A stretch of DNA of 64,000 bases from Gammaproteobacteria bacterium (GCA_024235095.1 JACKNC010000001.1:1401501-1465500); one strand, 5' to 3'; counted from the stretch's first letter, positions 1 through 9,280 are shown. Translations and numbers: made by a program. The notes: generated by a model not told the origin, from the letters alone.

Positions 1-446
1 AGCTGGAGCAGGAAGGTTGGGATTACGCCCACCGGTTGCTGGATCGGCTGAATTATGTCGGACTGCTGGCCATCGAGTTTTTCGTCCAGGCGGGTCGCTT
101 AATCGCTAATGAAATGGCGCCGCGCGTCCATAATTCCGGGCACTGGACTATCGAGGGCGCTGAAACCAGTCAATTCGAGAATCATCTGAGAGCGATTCTC
201 GGTCTGCCGCTGGGATCGACGACGGCTATTGGCCATTCGGTGATGTTGAACGCCATTAGCGATTTACCCGAACGGTCAGCGGTGCTGGCGTTGCCAAATG
301 CGCATTATCACGACTACGGCAAAGCTTTGCGCCCTGGACGCAAGGTTGGGCATATTACCTTGCGTGGGGATGATTCCGATGCAGTATGGAAAGAGTTGCA
401 GCAGTTGTTGCCGCGAGTTGGATTCGGACCGGAAGAGTTTGGTTAA
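1..446 (+). CDS. purK: N5-carboxyaminoimidazole ribonucleotide synthase, C-terminal part
   Basis: The reading frame is already open at the left edge, so only the last ~147 codons of this ATP-grasp enzyme are present. PurK makes N5-CAIR from AIR, ATP and bicarbonate in de novo purine synthesis. The C-terminal signature is clear: NEMAPRVHNSGHWT, then SQFENHLRAILGLP, and near the end the RPGRKVGHITL strand. These are conserved in the ATP-grasp and C-terminal subdomains. A TTG at 36 is internal, because coding continues upstream of it. The gene ends with TAA and is followed by a gene on the opposite strand, so it is the last gene of its unit. Confidence 0.93.
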   Translation, partial: LEQEGWDYAHRLLDRLNYVGLLAIEFFVQAGRLIANEMAPRVHNSGHWTIEGAETSQFENHLRAILGLPLGSTTAIGHSVMLNAISDLPERSAVLALPNAHYHDYGKALRPGRKVGHITLRGDDSDAVWKELQQLLPRVGFGPEEFG

Positions 447-519
447 AGGAATAGAAGGATTTCATCATCAGTCGACGAGGCGATGGCTACGGTGTGTTGG
501 TCCCGCTGTTCAAGAGGAA

Positions 520-1326
520 TCAGGTAGGGTGAAGCGGGTATGGGGTGACATCAACAGGCTGGAATGCTTCAGAGGTCGAGGATCCCGGGAATAGATGGGG
601 CAGCATGGGCAGAGAAATCTCATTCATCGTTTTTTCGAGGAGTGAAAAGGGACGATAGACTAATGTCTTGCGATCAAACATGTCCCGGATCGCTATTGAT
701 CGCCGACACAGCGCCGTCCTGCTGGCCTGGACATCGAGGAGATAGGGTGTGCGCCAACCTCGATGTTCAACAGAAACGCCGGCCTGATGCAACACTATGC
801 CTAATCGGCGCGATAAACGTGCGAGGGCGGCGGTGACTAATATATAGTAATGCTTGATCTCTCGATGAAGGCCATAAAGGATAAAAGCGCGAATAAGGCC
901 AAGAAAGACTTCGGATTCACCATCTTTACTGACATGGCCAAAGTCCCAACCGAGGTACGGATTGAGTGCATGGGCATTGCAGGACCGAATGATGCATACT
1001 CGGGAAATTTCACCCAGTTCACGGCGAGGTAAATGGCGATTCGGATGAGTCGAGGTCAAACATTGCAAGGCTTCAAGGGGAAAGCAGGGCGCATTCGGGA
1101 GGATGACCCGCATGGCGGCGACCCATTGATCTGATCGGCGATGTCGGACAATGAAATGAGTGGTGTAGTGTTCATCATCCCAGCGATCGTGCTCTTCGCC
1201 AAAGGGAAAATCGTCAGGATTTTCAAAGCGGCGCTCCACACAATAAACATGATAACGAATCTTTCGATGGATGGCGCGAGCGGCTTCTGTGTCGGCCAGG
1301 ATTGCTTCATAGGTGTAATCAAACAT
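520..1326 (-). CDS. PEP-CTERM/exosortase-associated FeeM-like N-acyltransferase
   Basis: A 268-residue protein of the GNAT/autoinducer-synthase fold. The N-terminal half has the family pattern: a helix ending in R-x-x-VYCVERRFE (about residues 23-36), then acidic EEHDRWDDEHYTTHFIV, then a strand with AAMRVILP. This matches the putative acyltransferases found with PEP-CTERM/exosortase loci, distant relatives of FeeM N-acyl amino acid synthases and LuxI. These enzymes are thought to transfer an acyl chain from ACP or CoA to an amino group; the product here is unknown. It is divergent from the ThiF-nitroreductase gene, with about 360 bp between them, and the window also holds a PrsT lipoprotein and a PEP-CTERM protein. 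Cytoplasmic, with no signal peptide. The family assignment is strong; the substrate is inference. Confidence 0.8.
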   Translation of the reverse strand: MFDYTYEAILADTEAARAIHRKIRYHVYCVERRFENPDDFPFGEEHDRWDDEHYTTHFIVRHRRSDQWVAAMRVILPNAPCFPLEALQCLTSTHPNRHLPRRELGEISRVCIIRSCNAHALNPYLGWDFGHVSKDGESEVFLGLIRAFILYGLHREIKHYYILVTAALARLSRRLGIVLHQAGVSVEHRGWRTPYLLDVQASRTALCRRSIAIRDMFDRKTLVYRPFSLLEKTMNEISLPMLPHLFPGSSTSEAFQPVDVTPYPLHPT

Positions 1327-1684
1327 CAGTTATCTCGTGATTTGATGGTGGTGGCTATAGCTTTACTCACTGACAGCCTACATTCCGCAATTCCCTCCTT
1401 TCAAGAAGGAGTGGCGCGAAGCGCCGGGATAGTTTGGAATATAGGCTAATCTGATTGCGAGACTATAACGACTTGGCCTGTCAGCCGACAAACAGGCTCC
1501 TGAATAACAACCTGGTTAGCAACTAGGATTGTTACATGATTCGTAAACTTACGCAAATTTCACTCCATGTAACTGAACCTGTTCCTGAATATTTTTCTAT
1601 TAGACTTGTTCAAATTGCACGCTGGCAAAAGGGAGACTGAACGGTTACTCCAGGATCATTCACCGAGCGCACGGGGAAATAAAC
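1327..1684. other. Divergent intergenic region
   Basis: A gene-free stretch of 358 bp between the acyltransferase (leftward) and the ThiF fusion (rightward). It must hold both promoters, but I cannot place a convincing -35/-10 or a sigma-54 site. It contains a double-hairpin repeat at 1395-1425. The start at 1685 is preceded by a purine-rich GGGGAAA with normal spacing. Confidence 0.6.
1395..1425. repeat. Double-hairpin intergenic repeat
   Basis: Two adjacent palindromes: CTCCTT-tcaag-AAGGAG (1395-1411) and GGCGC-gaa-GCGCC (1413-1425). The layout, a CCTCC...GGAGG stem followed by a GC stem, resembles a short interspersed repeat common in environmental bacterial genomes. Its effect on the two flanking promoters is unknown. 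Confidence 0.55.
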
Positions 1685-3658
1685 ATGACACGCGATTTCG
1701 ATTATGCCGAGGCGTTCAGCCGCAATATCGGTTGGGTAACGGAAACCGAGCAGGCTTTGTTGCGCAGCAAGCGGGTGGCGATCGCCGGCATGGGCGGGGT
1801 CGGCGGCGCGCATTTGCTGACCTTGGCTCGGTTGGGCATCGGAGCGTTTCACATCGCGGATCTGGATGCCTTTGAATTGGCTAACTTTAACCGGCAGGCC
1901 GGGGCGATGCTCAGTACGCTGGGCGAGCCGAAGGTAGAGGTACTGGCTCGTCAGGCGCGCGATATTAACCCCCAGTTGGATCTCCAGCTTTTTTCTCAAG
2001 GAGTCAGCATCGAAAATATGGATGAATTTCTCAGCGATGTCGATTTGTTCGTGGATGGACTGGATTTCTTCGTGCCGGAGGTGCGTGCTTTGGTGTTTGG
2101 GCGTTGCTACGAGCTAGGCATTCCAGCCATCACCGCCGGGCCGATCGGGATGGGCGCGCCGTATTTGATTTTCTTGCCGGGTGGGATGAGTTTCGAGGAG
2201 TATTTCCGCTTGGAGGGTTTGCCGGTCGAGCGGCAGTATGTGAATTTTCTGTTGGGGTTGACGCCGAAAGCCTGGCATCGTTTTTATTTGGTGGATCCGC
2301 ATCGGTTGGATTTAGCGCATCGGCGAGGGCCATCGACGCCGATGGCCTGTCAGTTGTGCGCCGGGATTGTCGGAATTGAGGCGCTGAAGATTTTGCTGCA
2401 TCGTCAGCCGGTTTACGCAGCGCCCTGGTATCACCTGTTTGAATGTTACCGGGGGGAGTATGTGCGCAGTCGGTTGCGCTGGGGGAATCGAGGGCCGCTG
2501 CAAACCCTGAAACGGCGTTTGGCGTATCGGGCGGTCGGGCAGCGTCTGGCGCAGGAAGCTGTACGGCCACAGCGCGAGCCGGAATTTGTTCCACAAACCG
2601 AGTTGGAGCAGATCCTGGATTTGGCGCGCTGGGCGCCGAGTGGGGACAATACGCAACCGTGGCGCTTCGAAATTCTGAATGAACGGCGCCTGGTGGTGCA
2701 TGGGTTCGATACCCGCGATGAAGTCGTTTATGACTTGCAAGGTCACGCTAGCCAACTAGCGCTCGGTGGGGTGCTGGAAACGATCAACATTGCAGCGCAA
2801 GGACAGGGTTTGCGGTGTGAAGCACAGCGGCGGGAAGGGTTGCCGGAAACCCGGCCTACGTTCGATGTAAAATTTTCCGACATTTCCCCTGAACGACATT
2901 TCCTGGAACACGCGATTCGCGCCCGGGTGACTAACCGTCGTTCCTTTAGCCGGCAACCTCTCGACGCGCAGCGACGGAGCATACTGGAAGCCTCGGTTGG
3001 GGCAGGTTATCGAGTGCTCTGGCTGGAAGGTCGCGGGACGCTGCGGCAGATGGCGCGTCTGTTATTCGACAACGCGGAAATTCGCCTGACGATGCCAGAA
3101 GCCTATTCAGTGCATAAAGCTATCATTGAGTGGAATGCGCAATTTAGCCGGGACCGTATTCCTGATCAGGCGGTGGGTTTGGATCCGGTGGCGCTGCGGC
3201 TGATGCGCTGGGCGTTGCAGAGTTGGGGACGGGTGCGTTTTCTGAATACCTATTTGGGGGGTACGCTGTTGCCACGCCTGCAACTGGATGTACTACCGGC
3301 TTTGAATTGCGCGGCGCATTTCGTGATTGTGGCGGAAACACCGTTGCAGACGGTGGATGATTACGTGGCCGGCGGGCGGGCGATGCAACGCTTTTGGCTG
3401 ACGGCGACCGATCTTGGCTTGCAATTTCAGCCGGAGATGACGCCGCTGATTTTTGCTTCCTATATTTATAATGACGTTGCGTTCAGCGCGTCGCCGCGAT
3501 CGTTGGAACGAGCGCGGCGGCTGGTGAAGCGAATGGAGAATCTGATGGGGCTGGAAGCCTGTCGGCAGGGCGTTTATATGGGACGGGTGGGTTTTGGGCC
3601 GGCACCAGTGGCGCGGTCGTTGCGGTTGCCGTTGGCGCAATTAATGGCGGCGAACTGA
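1685..3658 (+). CDS. ThiF/E1-like adenylyltransferase fused to nitroreductase
   Basis: A 657-residue two-domain protein. Residues 1-280 are an E1/ThiF/MoeB-like adenylating domain: nucleotide-binding GMGGVG (35-40), acidic pair in ADLDAFE (58-64), NFNRQ (67-71), and one CQLC pair (222-225). The second CxxC of a MoeB zinc site is not evident. Residues 300-640 are a nitroreductase-like flavin domain beginning with RWAPSGDNTQPWRF (315-328), whose Ser/Asn/Gln pattern contacts FMN. E1 domains activate a carboxylate as acyl-adenylate; the flavin domain could then reduce or oxidise the product. The stop overlaps the next start (TGATG), so this gene and the glycosyltransferase are translationally coupled. 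Its neighbours suggest a modification pathway tied to the PEP-CTERM/exopolysaccharide system; the substrate cannot be read from sequence. Confidence 0.85.
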   Translation: MTRDFDYAEAFSRNIGWVTETEQALLRSKRVAIAGMGGVGGAHLLTLARLGIGAFHIADLDAFELANFNRQAGAMLSTLGEPKVEVLARQARDINPQLDLQLFSQGVSIENMDEFLSDVDLFVDGLDFFVPEVRALVFGRCYELGIPAITAGPIGMGAPYLIFLPGGMSFEEYFRLEGLPVERQYVNFLLGLTPKAWHRFYLVDPHRLDLAHRRGPSTPMACQLCAGIVGIEALKILLHRQPVYAAPWYHLFECYRGEYVRSRLRWGNRGPLQTLKRRLAYRAVGQRLAQEAVRPQREPEFVPQTELEQILDLARWAPSGDNTQPWRFEILNERRLVVHGFDTRDEVVYDLQGHASQLALGGVLETINIAAQGQGLRCEAQRREGLPETRPTFDVKFSDISPERHFLEHAIRARVTNRRSFSRQPLDAQRRSILEASVGAGYRVLWLEGRGTLRQMARLLFDNAEIRLTMPEAYSVHKAIIEWNAQFSRDRIPDQAVGLDPVALRLMRWALQSWGRVRFLNTYLGGTLLPRLQLDVLPALNCAAHFVIVAETPLQTVDDYVAGGRAMQRFWLTATDLGLQFQPEMTPLIFASYIYNDVAFSASPRSLERARRLVKRMENLMGLEACRQGVYMGRVGFGPAPVARSLRLPLAQLMAAN

Positions 3659-4863
3659 TGAAATCCATGTCGCCCAAACGCATTCTCTTTGTCGGCGAGG
3701 CTGTGACCCTGGCGCATGTTGTGCGGCCGGTGGTGTTGGCGCGGGCGCTGGACCCGGCTTGTTGCGAAATCACCTTGGCTTGTGATGATCGTTATCTGAA
3801 GCTGTTTGGGGAATTGCCTTTCGCTTGGCGGCCAGTCGAGACCATCCCTACGGTAAAATTTCTCGACAATCTGGCCAAGGGGCGGCCAGTTTATGATCTC
3901 GATACGTTGCGGGGCTACGTCCAGGCTGATCTGGCGCTGCTGGATGCGGTGAAACCCGATATCGTGATCGGTGATTTCCGCATTTCGCTGGGGGTGAGCG
4001 CCCGAGTGGCGGGCGTACCCTACTTCACGATTACCAATGCCTATTGGGGACCTTATTCACAGCTGCCGTTCCCTTTGCCCGAGCATCCGATGACCCAGGC
4101 GTTCGGCGTGGGTTTGTCGCAGGCGCTGTTTAGTCTGGCGCGGCCCTTGGTGTTCGCGCTGCATACGCTGCCGTTGAACCGGGTGCGGCGGGAGTATGGG
4201 TTGCCCAAGCTGGGGTATGACTTGCGGGCGGTGTATACCGATGCCGATCAGACCTTGTATGCGGATATTCCAGAATTGATCCCCACCACGCCGCTGCCGT
4301 CGCACCACCATTGGTTGGGGCCGGTGCTGTGGTCGCCTACGGTCGAGCCGCCGGTGTGGTGGGATGCGTTGCCGAATGATCAGCCGATTATCTATGTCGC
4401 TCTGGGTAGTTCCGGGGAAAATGAACGGGCCTTGCCCGTGATTTTGCGCGGTTTGGCGGAATTACCGGTCACAGTGATGGCGGCGACCGCTGGGCAACCC
4501 TTGGGCAGCGCGCCGCCGCAGAATGCCTATGTGGCGGATTTCCTGCCAGGTGTCGAGGCAGCGGCCCGTGCGCAACTGGTGATCTGCAATGGTGGCAGTC
4601 TGGCGGCTCAGCAGGCGCTGGCGGCAGGAGCGCCGGTGTTGGGTGTGGTCAGCAACATGGATCAGCATTTGAACATGCTCTGTCTGGAGCAGGCGGGGGT
4701 CGGTGTGCGGCTGCGGGTGGGGCGATTGACCCCAGAAGTCGTTAAGACGGCAACCCGACGCTTGCTGGAGGATGCGCATTGTCGACAGGCAGCGAGCCGG
4801 TTCCGGCAGGTCATCGAGAAATGGGATACGGGGCGGGTTTTCGGGGAACAAATCGCTAAATAG
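3658..4863 (+). CDS. GT1-family glycosyltransferase
   Basis: A 401-residue UGT/MGT-like GT-B glycosyltransferase. The N-terminal acceptor domain starts with RILFVGEAVTLAHVVRPVVLAR, the strand-loop-helix seen in rhamnosyl- and macrolide glycosyltransferases. The C-terminal donor domain has VALGSSGE and then ICNGGSLAAQQALAAGAPV, the counterpart of the HGG-x-GT nucleotide-sugar motif, with His replaced by Asn. The start codon shares an A with the upstream stop, so translation is coupled to the E1-nitroreductase protein, which implies a shared pathway. It probably glycosylates a small lipid or acylated metabolite rather than a long polymer, because GT1 enzymes usually act on small aglycones. That acceptor is inference. 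Confidence 0.85.
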   Translation: MKSMSPKRILFVGEAVTLAHVVRPVVLARALDPACCEITLACDDRYLKLFGELPFAWRPVETIPTVKFLDNLAKGRPVYDLDTLRGYVQADLALLDAVKPDIVIGDFRISLGVSARVAGVPYFTITNAYWGPYSQLPFPLPEHPMTQAFGVGLSQALFSLARPLVFALHTLPLNRVRREYGLPKLGYDLRAVYTDADQTLYADIPELIPTTPLPSHHHWLGPVLWSPTVEPPVWWDALPNDQPIIYVALGSSGENERALPVILRGLAELPVTVMAATAGQPLGSAPPQNAYVADFLPGVEAAARAQLVICNGGSLAAQQALAAGAPVLGVVSNMDQHLNMLCLEQAGVGVRLRVGRLTPEVVKTATRRLLEDAHCRQAASRFRQVIEKWDTGRVFGEQIAK

Positions 4864-4930
4864 CGTCGGTTGGGCAAAAGCGGAGCGTTGCCCAACATTC
4901 TGGACGGGAGCCAGCGATGAGCGAGGATGT

Positions 4931-5223
4931 AGCGGAAACTACAGGCGGAAGAAGAGGCAAGAAAGATGCAGTATGTCAGCAGTGTAGAGCGGATCGGGCG
5001 GCAAGAAGGTTTGCAACAGGACTTGCAGCAGGGCTTGGATTTTGAGCGGCAATTGCTGTTGCGGTTGGTGCAGCGCTGCTTTGGCGAAAGAGTGGCGGCG
5101 GACAGCGCGCCGTAGTTGGCGCAGATCAGTGAGCCGGCAGTGTTGAAGGATTTGGGCGAGGCGTTGCTGGATTGCGCCGATGGTGCGGCGTGGTTGGCGC
5201 GGTTAGAATCGGCGAGGTCACGA
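4931..5223 (+). pseudogene. Remnant of Rpn/DUF4351-type nuclease (transposase-like) C-terminus
   Basis: In one frame this reads RKLQAEEEARKMQYVSSVERI, then QEGLQQDLQQGLDFERQLLLRLVQRCFG, a TAG at 5113-5115, then ISEPAVLKDLGEALLDCADGAAWLARLES. That is the C-terminal tail (coiled, Gln-rich, then DUF4351) of Rpn/PD-(D/E)XK recombination-promoting nucleases. The nuclease core is missing, a TAG lies just before RKLQ, and the second TAG splits the tail, so the gene is dead. It sits between the glycosyltransferase and the hexapeptide acyltransferase and extends the latter's apparent frame upstream. Confidence 0.7.
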
Positions 5224-5352
5224 AACCATTGTGCTATGTTTTCGAAACCCATGCTATTTCTATTTGTAGATGGCATCGTCTTTCTGATTTGTGGAGTAAA
5301 TTCACTTAATGAATCTCAGCCAGATGTATCTTTCAACAATGGAGCAATCGTG

Positions 5353-6009
5353 ATGAGAGCAATTACCCCACCGCAGATTGCCTGCTTTTTCTCACTTCTG
5401 GCCATTATCCTGGTCCTGAGCATTGTAACTACCGCCTTGTTGCTTGGTTCCGCCCCACTTGGAGATTTCCGGGGTGTGACGTTGGTCATTGGCGCAGTGA
5501 TATTTGGTTACCTCTGGGCTTTTGTGGTTTATCGGTTGTTTCTCCATTTTTTCCCCCTGGTGGAGGGTGAGATCCGCCCAGGCTCTCGAGAAGAATTTGC
5601 CGCCCAAGTCAATATTCTGTTTTATCTCATGTTATTTAATGCACTGATTCGCACCCATTTTCTTCCTGTTCCTATCATGCGTTTAGTGTATCTGGCGTTG
5701 GGCGCGCGACTGGGACAAAATACCTACAGCGCTGGCGCAATCCTCGACCCACCGCTCACCGAGGTGGGCGCCAACTGCATTATCGGTCATGATGCTGCTT
5801 TTTTCAGTCATGCCATTGAAGGTCAGCGCTTTGCGCTGTCCCGCATACGGATCGGCAATAATGTGACGATTGGCGCTACGGCAGTCATTATGTCTGGAGT
5901 GACCATTGGCGACGGCGCCATCGTGTCGGCTGGCGCTGTAGTGCGCAAAGATACACAGATTGGTCCGAATCAAATTTGGGGTGGGGTGCCGGCCAAGCGT
6001 TTACAATGA
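5353..6009 (+). CDS. Membrane-anchored hexapeptide-repeat acyltransferase
   Basis: About 218 residues. The N-terminus has two hydrophobic segments (IACFFSLLAIILVLSIVTTALLL, then VTLVIGAVIFGYLWAFVVYRLF). The C-terminus is a left-handed beta-helix of hexapeptide repeats (IRIGNNVTIGATAVIMSGVTIGDGAIVSAGAVV) closing with GGVPAKRL, as in LbH O-acetyltransferases. It likely acetylates a sugar of the exopolysaccharide or its lipid carrier at the inner membrane. I chose ATG 5353 because GGAG at 5341-5344 is well spaced. In-frame starts at 5236 and 5251 are possible, but they run back into the decayed Rpn remnant. It is followed by the PrsT-like gene in the same direction. Confidence 0.75.
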   Translation: MRAITPPQIACFFSLLAIILVLSIVTTALLLGSAPLGDFRGVTLVIGAVIFGYLWAFVVYRLFLHFFPLVEGEIRPGSREEFAAQVNILFYLMLFNALIRTHFLPVPIMRLVYLALGARLGQNTYSAGAILDPPLTEVGANCIIGHDAAFFSHAIEGQRFALSRIRIGNNVTIGATAVIMSGVTIGDGAIVSAGAVVRKDTQIGPNQIWGGVPAKRLQ

Positions 6010-6106
6010 GACCGAGAGTCCGTTGATTGCACTCACCCTCAAATAGCCTCCTTATAAACTTTTGTTCAATCTTCTACAGATACCATAATTTAAGGAACTT
6101 GATGCT

Positions 6107-8902
6107 ATGTATGATCTTCGCCGTTTTGCGCTTTTAGCAGTTTTGGTTCTTGCAGGCTTGTTTCAATTGGGCGGTTGTAGACAAAGTCTGACCCCCGCTG
6201 AGTATGTGAGCAAAGCTCAAGAGCATTTGCACAAGGGTGAATTACGCTCGGCCTTTATTGAATTATCCAATGCGCTCCAAAAAGATCCGAATACATTGGA
6301 AGCTCGGTGGTTGATAGCTAAGGTTGCTCTCAAACTGGGCGATGCGGCTAGGGCGGAAAAGGAAGTCCGACGGGCGATGGAACTGGGGTTGGCGCAAGCT
6401 GAGGCGCAGCCGGTTTTAGTCAAGAGTATCTTACTCCAGGGTGACTTTGATCGAGTGCTGGCGGAAACCGAGTCGCTGCCCCCTGACACGTCCCAGGCGA
6501 ACCAGGCGCTACTTTTCAGTTTACGCGGCCAGGCGTATGTCTTGAAAGGACAATTCGAGCAAGCGCGCCTGGTTTTGGAACGGGCGTTGGAACTGGAGCC
6601 AAAGACCACGGAAGCGCTGGTTGGTATGGCGATCATGCAGGCCATGCAGCGGGAATACGACGCCGCGCGGCAATCGGCGGCGCTTGCCCTGGAGGCGGAC
6701 CCAGACTCCCCCGAAGCGTGGAGTATCCTGGGAGAACTGGAATGGAGCCAGGGCAAAGCGGCGGAAGCGGAAACCGCGTTTGGCAACGCAATCCAGAATC
6801 GAGCTTATCCCACCCTGGATCGGGCGAAGCGCGCTTTGGCGCGCATCCAGCTTCACAAGTTTCCGGATGCCGAAGCTGACATTCAGGAGTTAAAGAAGAA
6901 TGGCTGGAAGGACCATTCTTATGTGAACTATGTGGCGGGACTGATTCGCTTCCGGCAGAAGCAATACGCCGAGGCGGCTGATGCTTTTGAAGCCAGTTAC
7001 AATGCAGACCCGAGTTTTATGCCCAACCAGATGTATCTAGCCATCAGTCGCTTCCTGCTCGGGCAGACGCAACAGGCGCGGCAACACGCGCAAGCGGTGT
7101 ATGCTAAAGCTCCCCACGCGCAAGCGGTGGGACGATTGCTTGGGGCAGTGAACATCAGCCTTCAGGAATATGCCGCGGCCCAGGACGTGTTGCAAGCTAC
7201 GTTGCGGAATGCGCCTGAGGATAAAGCGACCTTGCGCATGTTGACCACGATATCTCTGCTCGAAGGCGATGCCGCGCAAGGCATGGAGTATTCCAAACAG
7301 CTTGCCGCTCTTGAGCCAGAGTCCAAACAGGCGCAGGAAATGTTCATGGTGGCGAAGTTGATGGCCAATCAACCCATCGATGCGCCAGACGCCAAAAAGC
7401 CAGTGGACGAAGCGGGGGACTATTCGCGCGAATTTCTGCTGGCGCTCGAAGCGTTCCGCAACAATCAATTCGAAGCAGCCCTGGAGCAGGCGAAAAAACT
7501 ACATGCGCTCTATCCGGATCGGATCGATCCGTTGAATCTGATAGCGGCCTGTTATCTGGCAACCGGCCAGTGGGATCAAGCGAAGGTTGAGTTGGACAAG
7601 GTCCTTGCGCTGCAGCCCAATGAACCTTCGGCGACCCGCAACTTGGCCAAGGTCGAAGCGCAACGGGGTCATCTTGATCAGAGTAAAACGCTTTTGCGGT
7701 CCCTGCTGAAAGAACAGCCTGGCGACGAGGAAGCAGCGTTGTTGCTCGCCGAGATTGAGACCCGCCTCGGAAATCCGGAGGCCAGTCTCGTGGCGCTGGA
7801 GCAGGCGCTGGAAAATAATCCGAGCGCGCTGGTGGTGCGCGCCAAGCTTGCGCAAGAGTATTTTCGCGCCGGTCGCCCAGCGGAGGTGCTGAGGTTAACA
7901 AAGGATTTGACCCACGCGCAGTTCCAGGCTCAGCCGGTGCTGCTGGAGCTTCAGGGCAAGTCACAAATGCAGTCCGGTGATTCGGTTTCCGCTAAGCACT
8001 CTTTTGAGCGCTGGGCCGCAGCGGCGCCGGACTCAGTAGAGGCGCACTTTCTGTATGGCGACAGTCTGGCGCGCAGTGGCCAAACTGAAAAAGCGGGTGA
8101 GGAGCTCAGGCGCGCGCTGCAGATCAATCGGAGCTATCTACCCGCGCGAGTCGGCGAAATCAAGCTGTTGGTCCATGAAAATCAACTGGAGCAGGCGAAA
8201 ACAGCGCTTGGCGCGTTGCGCAAGGAATTCGGGGAGCGACCCGAGGTGTTGGGTATTGCGGGGTGGTTTGCTCTAGGTACGCGAGATTATGCAGGCGCGG
8301 TCACGAGTCTGTCGGCTGCCCGCGCCCAGAAGCCGGATACGGAGCTCACCCTTCTGCTGGTCCGGGCGCTGTGGGCGCAAGAAAAGCACGATGAGGCGAT
8401 TGAGGTTATGCAACGTTGGTTGCAGACGCATCCACAGGATTTGGCGGTGCTGATGCACTTGGCCGGGGGGTATCTGACCCTCAAGCGCAACGAAGAGGCC
8501 CTGGCTACCTATGCCCAGGTGGTGGAACACTACCCCAACCATGTGCCGGCGCTGAACAACCTTGCTTGGCTGAGCCAGGATCGGGAGCTGAAGCAGGCTA
8601 TTGAATACGCTAAGCGCGCCCGGCAAGCATCGCCGAACGATCCTTACGTGCAAGATACGCTGGGCATCTTGTTGGTGAAGAACGGCGACACCCTCTACGG
8701 AGCCGAATTGATCCGCAGCGCGGCGGAGCAGCTTCCGGAGGATCCGCAGATCCAATTGCACTTCGGGCGCGTCCTGGTTCAGCAGCAGCAAAATGTCAAG
8801 GCGCGGGAAGTCTTGGAGCGGTTGATTGAGAAAGCGCCTGACTCGGAGCCGGCTAAAGAGGCCAAGATGCTGCTTGAGTCGCTGCCGCCGATGGAGGATT
8901 AG
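6107..8902 (+). CDS. prsT: PEP-CTERM system TPR-repeat lipoprotein
   Basis: A 931-residue lipoprotein. Signal peptide MYDLRRFALLAVLVLAGLFQLGGC with lipobox LGGC and acylated Cys24, then tandem tetratricopeptide repeats over nearly the whole length (first copies around residues 33-110). Length, lipobox and repeat pattern match the large TPR lipoprotein family found only with PEP-CTERM/exosortase exopolysaccharide loci. It is predicted to be periplasmic, anchored by lipid, acting as a scaffold in polysaccharide assembly or export. AAGGA precedes the start. No exosortase (xrtA/epsH) or chain-length/export genes are in this window, so the locus is split or only partly seen. Confidence 0.85.
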   Translation: MYDLRRFALLAVLVLAGLFQLGGCRQSLTPAEYVSKAQEHLHKGELRSAFIELSNALQKDPNTLEARWLIAKVALKLGDAARAEKEVRRAMELGLAQAEAQPVLVKSILLQGDFDRVLAETESLPPDTSQANQALLFSLRGQAYVLKGQFEQARLVLERALELEPKTTEALVGMAIMQAMQREYDAARQSAALALEADPDSPEAWSILGELEWSQGKAAEAETAFGNAIQNRAYPTLDRAKRALARIQLHKFPDAEADIQELKKNGWKDHSYVNYVAGLIRFRQKQYAEAADAFEASYNADPSFMPNQMYLAISRFLLGQTQQARQHAQAVYAKAPHAQAVGRLLGAVNISLQEYAAAQDVLQATLRNAPEDKATLRMLTTISLLEGDAAQGMEYSKQLAALEPESKQAQEMFMVAKLMANQPIDAPDAKKPVDEAGDYSREFLLALEAFRNNQFEAALEQAKKLHALYPDRIDPLNLIAACYLATGQWDQAKVELDKVLALQPNEPSATRNLAKVEAQRGHLDQSKTLLRSLLKEQPGDEEAALLLAEIETRLGNPEASLVALEQALENNPSALVVRAKLAQEYFRAGRPAEVLRLTKDLTHAQFQAQPVLLELQGKSQMQSGDSVSAKHSFERWAAAAPDSVEAHFLYGDSLARSGQTEKAGEELRRALQINRSYLPARVGEIKLLVHENQLEQAKTALGALRKEFGERPEVLGIAGWFALGTRDYAGAVTSLSAARAQKPDTELTLLLVRALWAQEKHDEAIEVMQRWLQTHPQDLAVLMHLAGGYLTLKRNEEALATYAQVVEHYPNHVPALNNLAWLSQDRELKQAIEYAKRARQASPNDPYVQDTLGILLVKNGDTLYGAELIRSAAEQLPEDPQIQLHFGRVLVQQQQNVKAREVLERLIEKAPDSEPAKEAKMLLESLPPMED

Positions 8903-8935
8903 GATACAATATAATCAACTTTTTATATCAGGTTA

Positions 8936-8970
8936 TAATGGGGCAGTGGATTTCCATCCGCTGCCCATTA
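8936..8970 (+). terminator. Hairpin after prsT, possible terminator
   Basis: TAATGGG(G)CAG pairs with CTGCCCATTA with one bulged G; the loop region contains a short TGGA/TCCA pairing. It lies 34 bp after the prsT stop. There is no T-run after it, so it may stabilise the 3' end rather than terminate. Confidence 0.4.
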
Positions 8971-9280
8971 TCATGCCCGCGCAGCGCCTGACTGCGACAA
9001 CACAACCATCAGATTATAAATAAATTATACCTGCTACTGAGTATCCTGCCTTGCTCAACAACCGCCAGCTGAAGGCTGGTATGTTGAAGCTCAGCGGGCT
9101 AATGCCAAATGAAGGGAAGTAACAGAATAAAAGACATCAGTCGTACACCTCTTTGGAGCTACCGGTATTCGCCTGTTATGTTATGCTAAAGTGGTTCTGG
9201 AAAACAATAAGTTCGGGTGGAACGAATGGGAACTAGCTCATCTTTGTTAGTGTGTGTTTTAATCTCTTACGGGTCTAATT

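Noticed and set aside
1479..1490. TGTCAGCCGACA palindrome upstream of the E1-nitroreductase gene, compared with the 17-bp PEP-CTERM motif
   Set aside because: Only the ends resemble; spacing and core differ and no sigma-54 site follows.
2130..2594. Large leftward open frames within the E1-nitroreductase gene
   Set aside because: GC-rich antisense shadows rich in Pro, Arg and Ser with no domain.
5116..5352. Extended N-terminus of the hexapeptide acyltransferase
   Set aside because: The first part is the DUF4351 tail of the Rpn remnant; it begins straight after a stop at a TTG and a better ribosome site precedes 5353.
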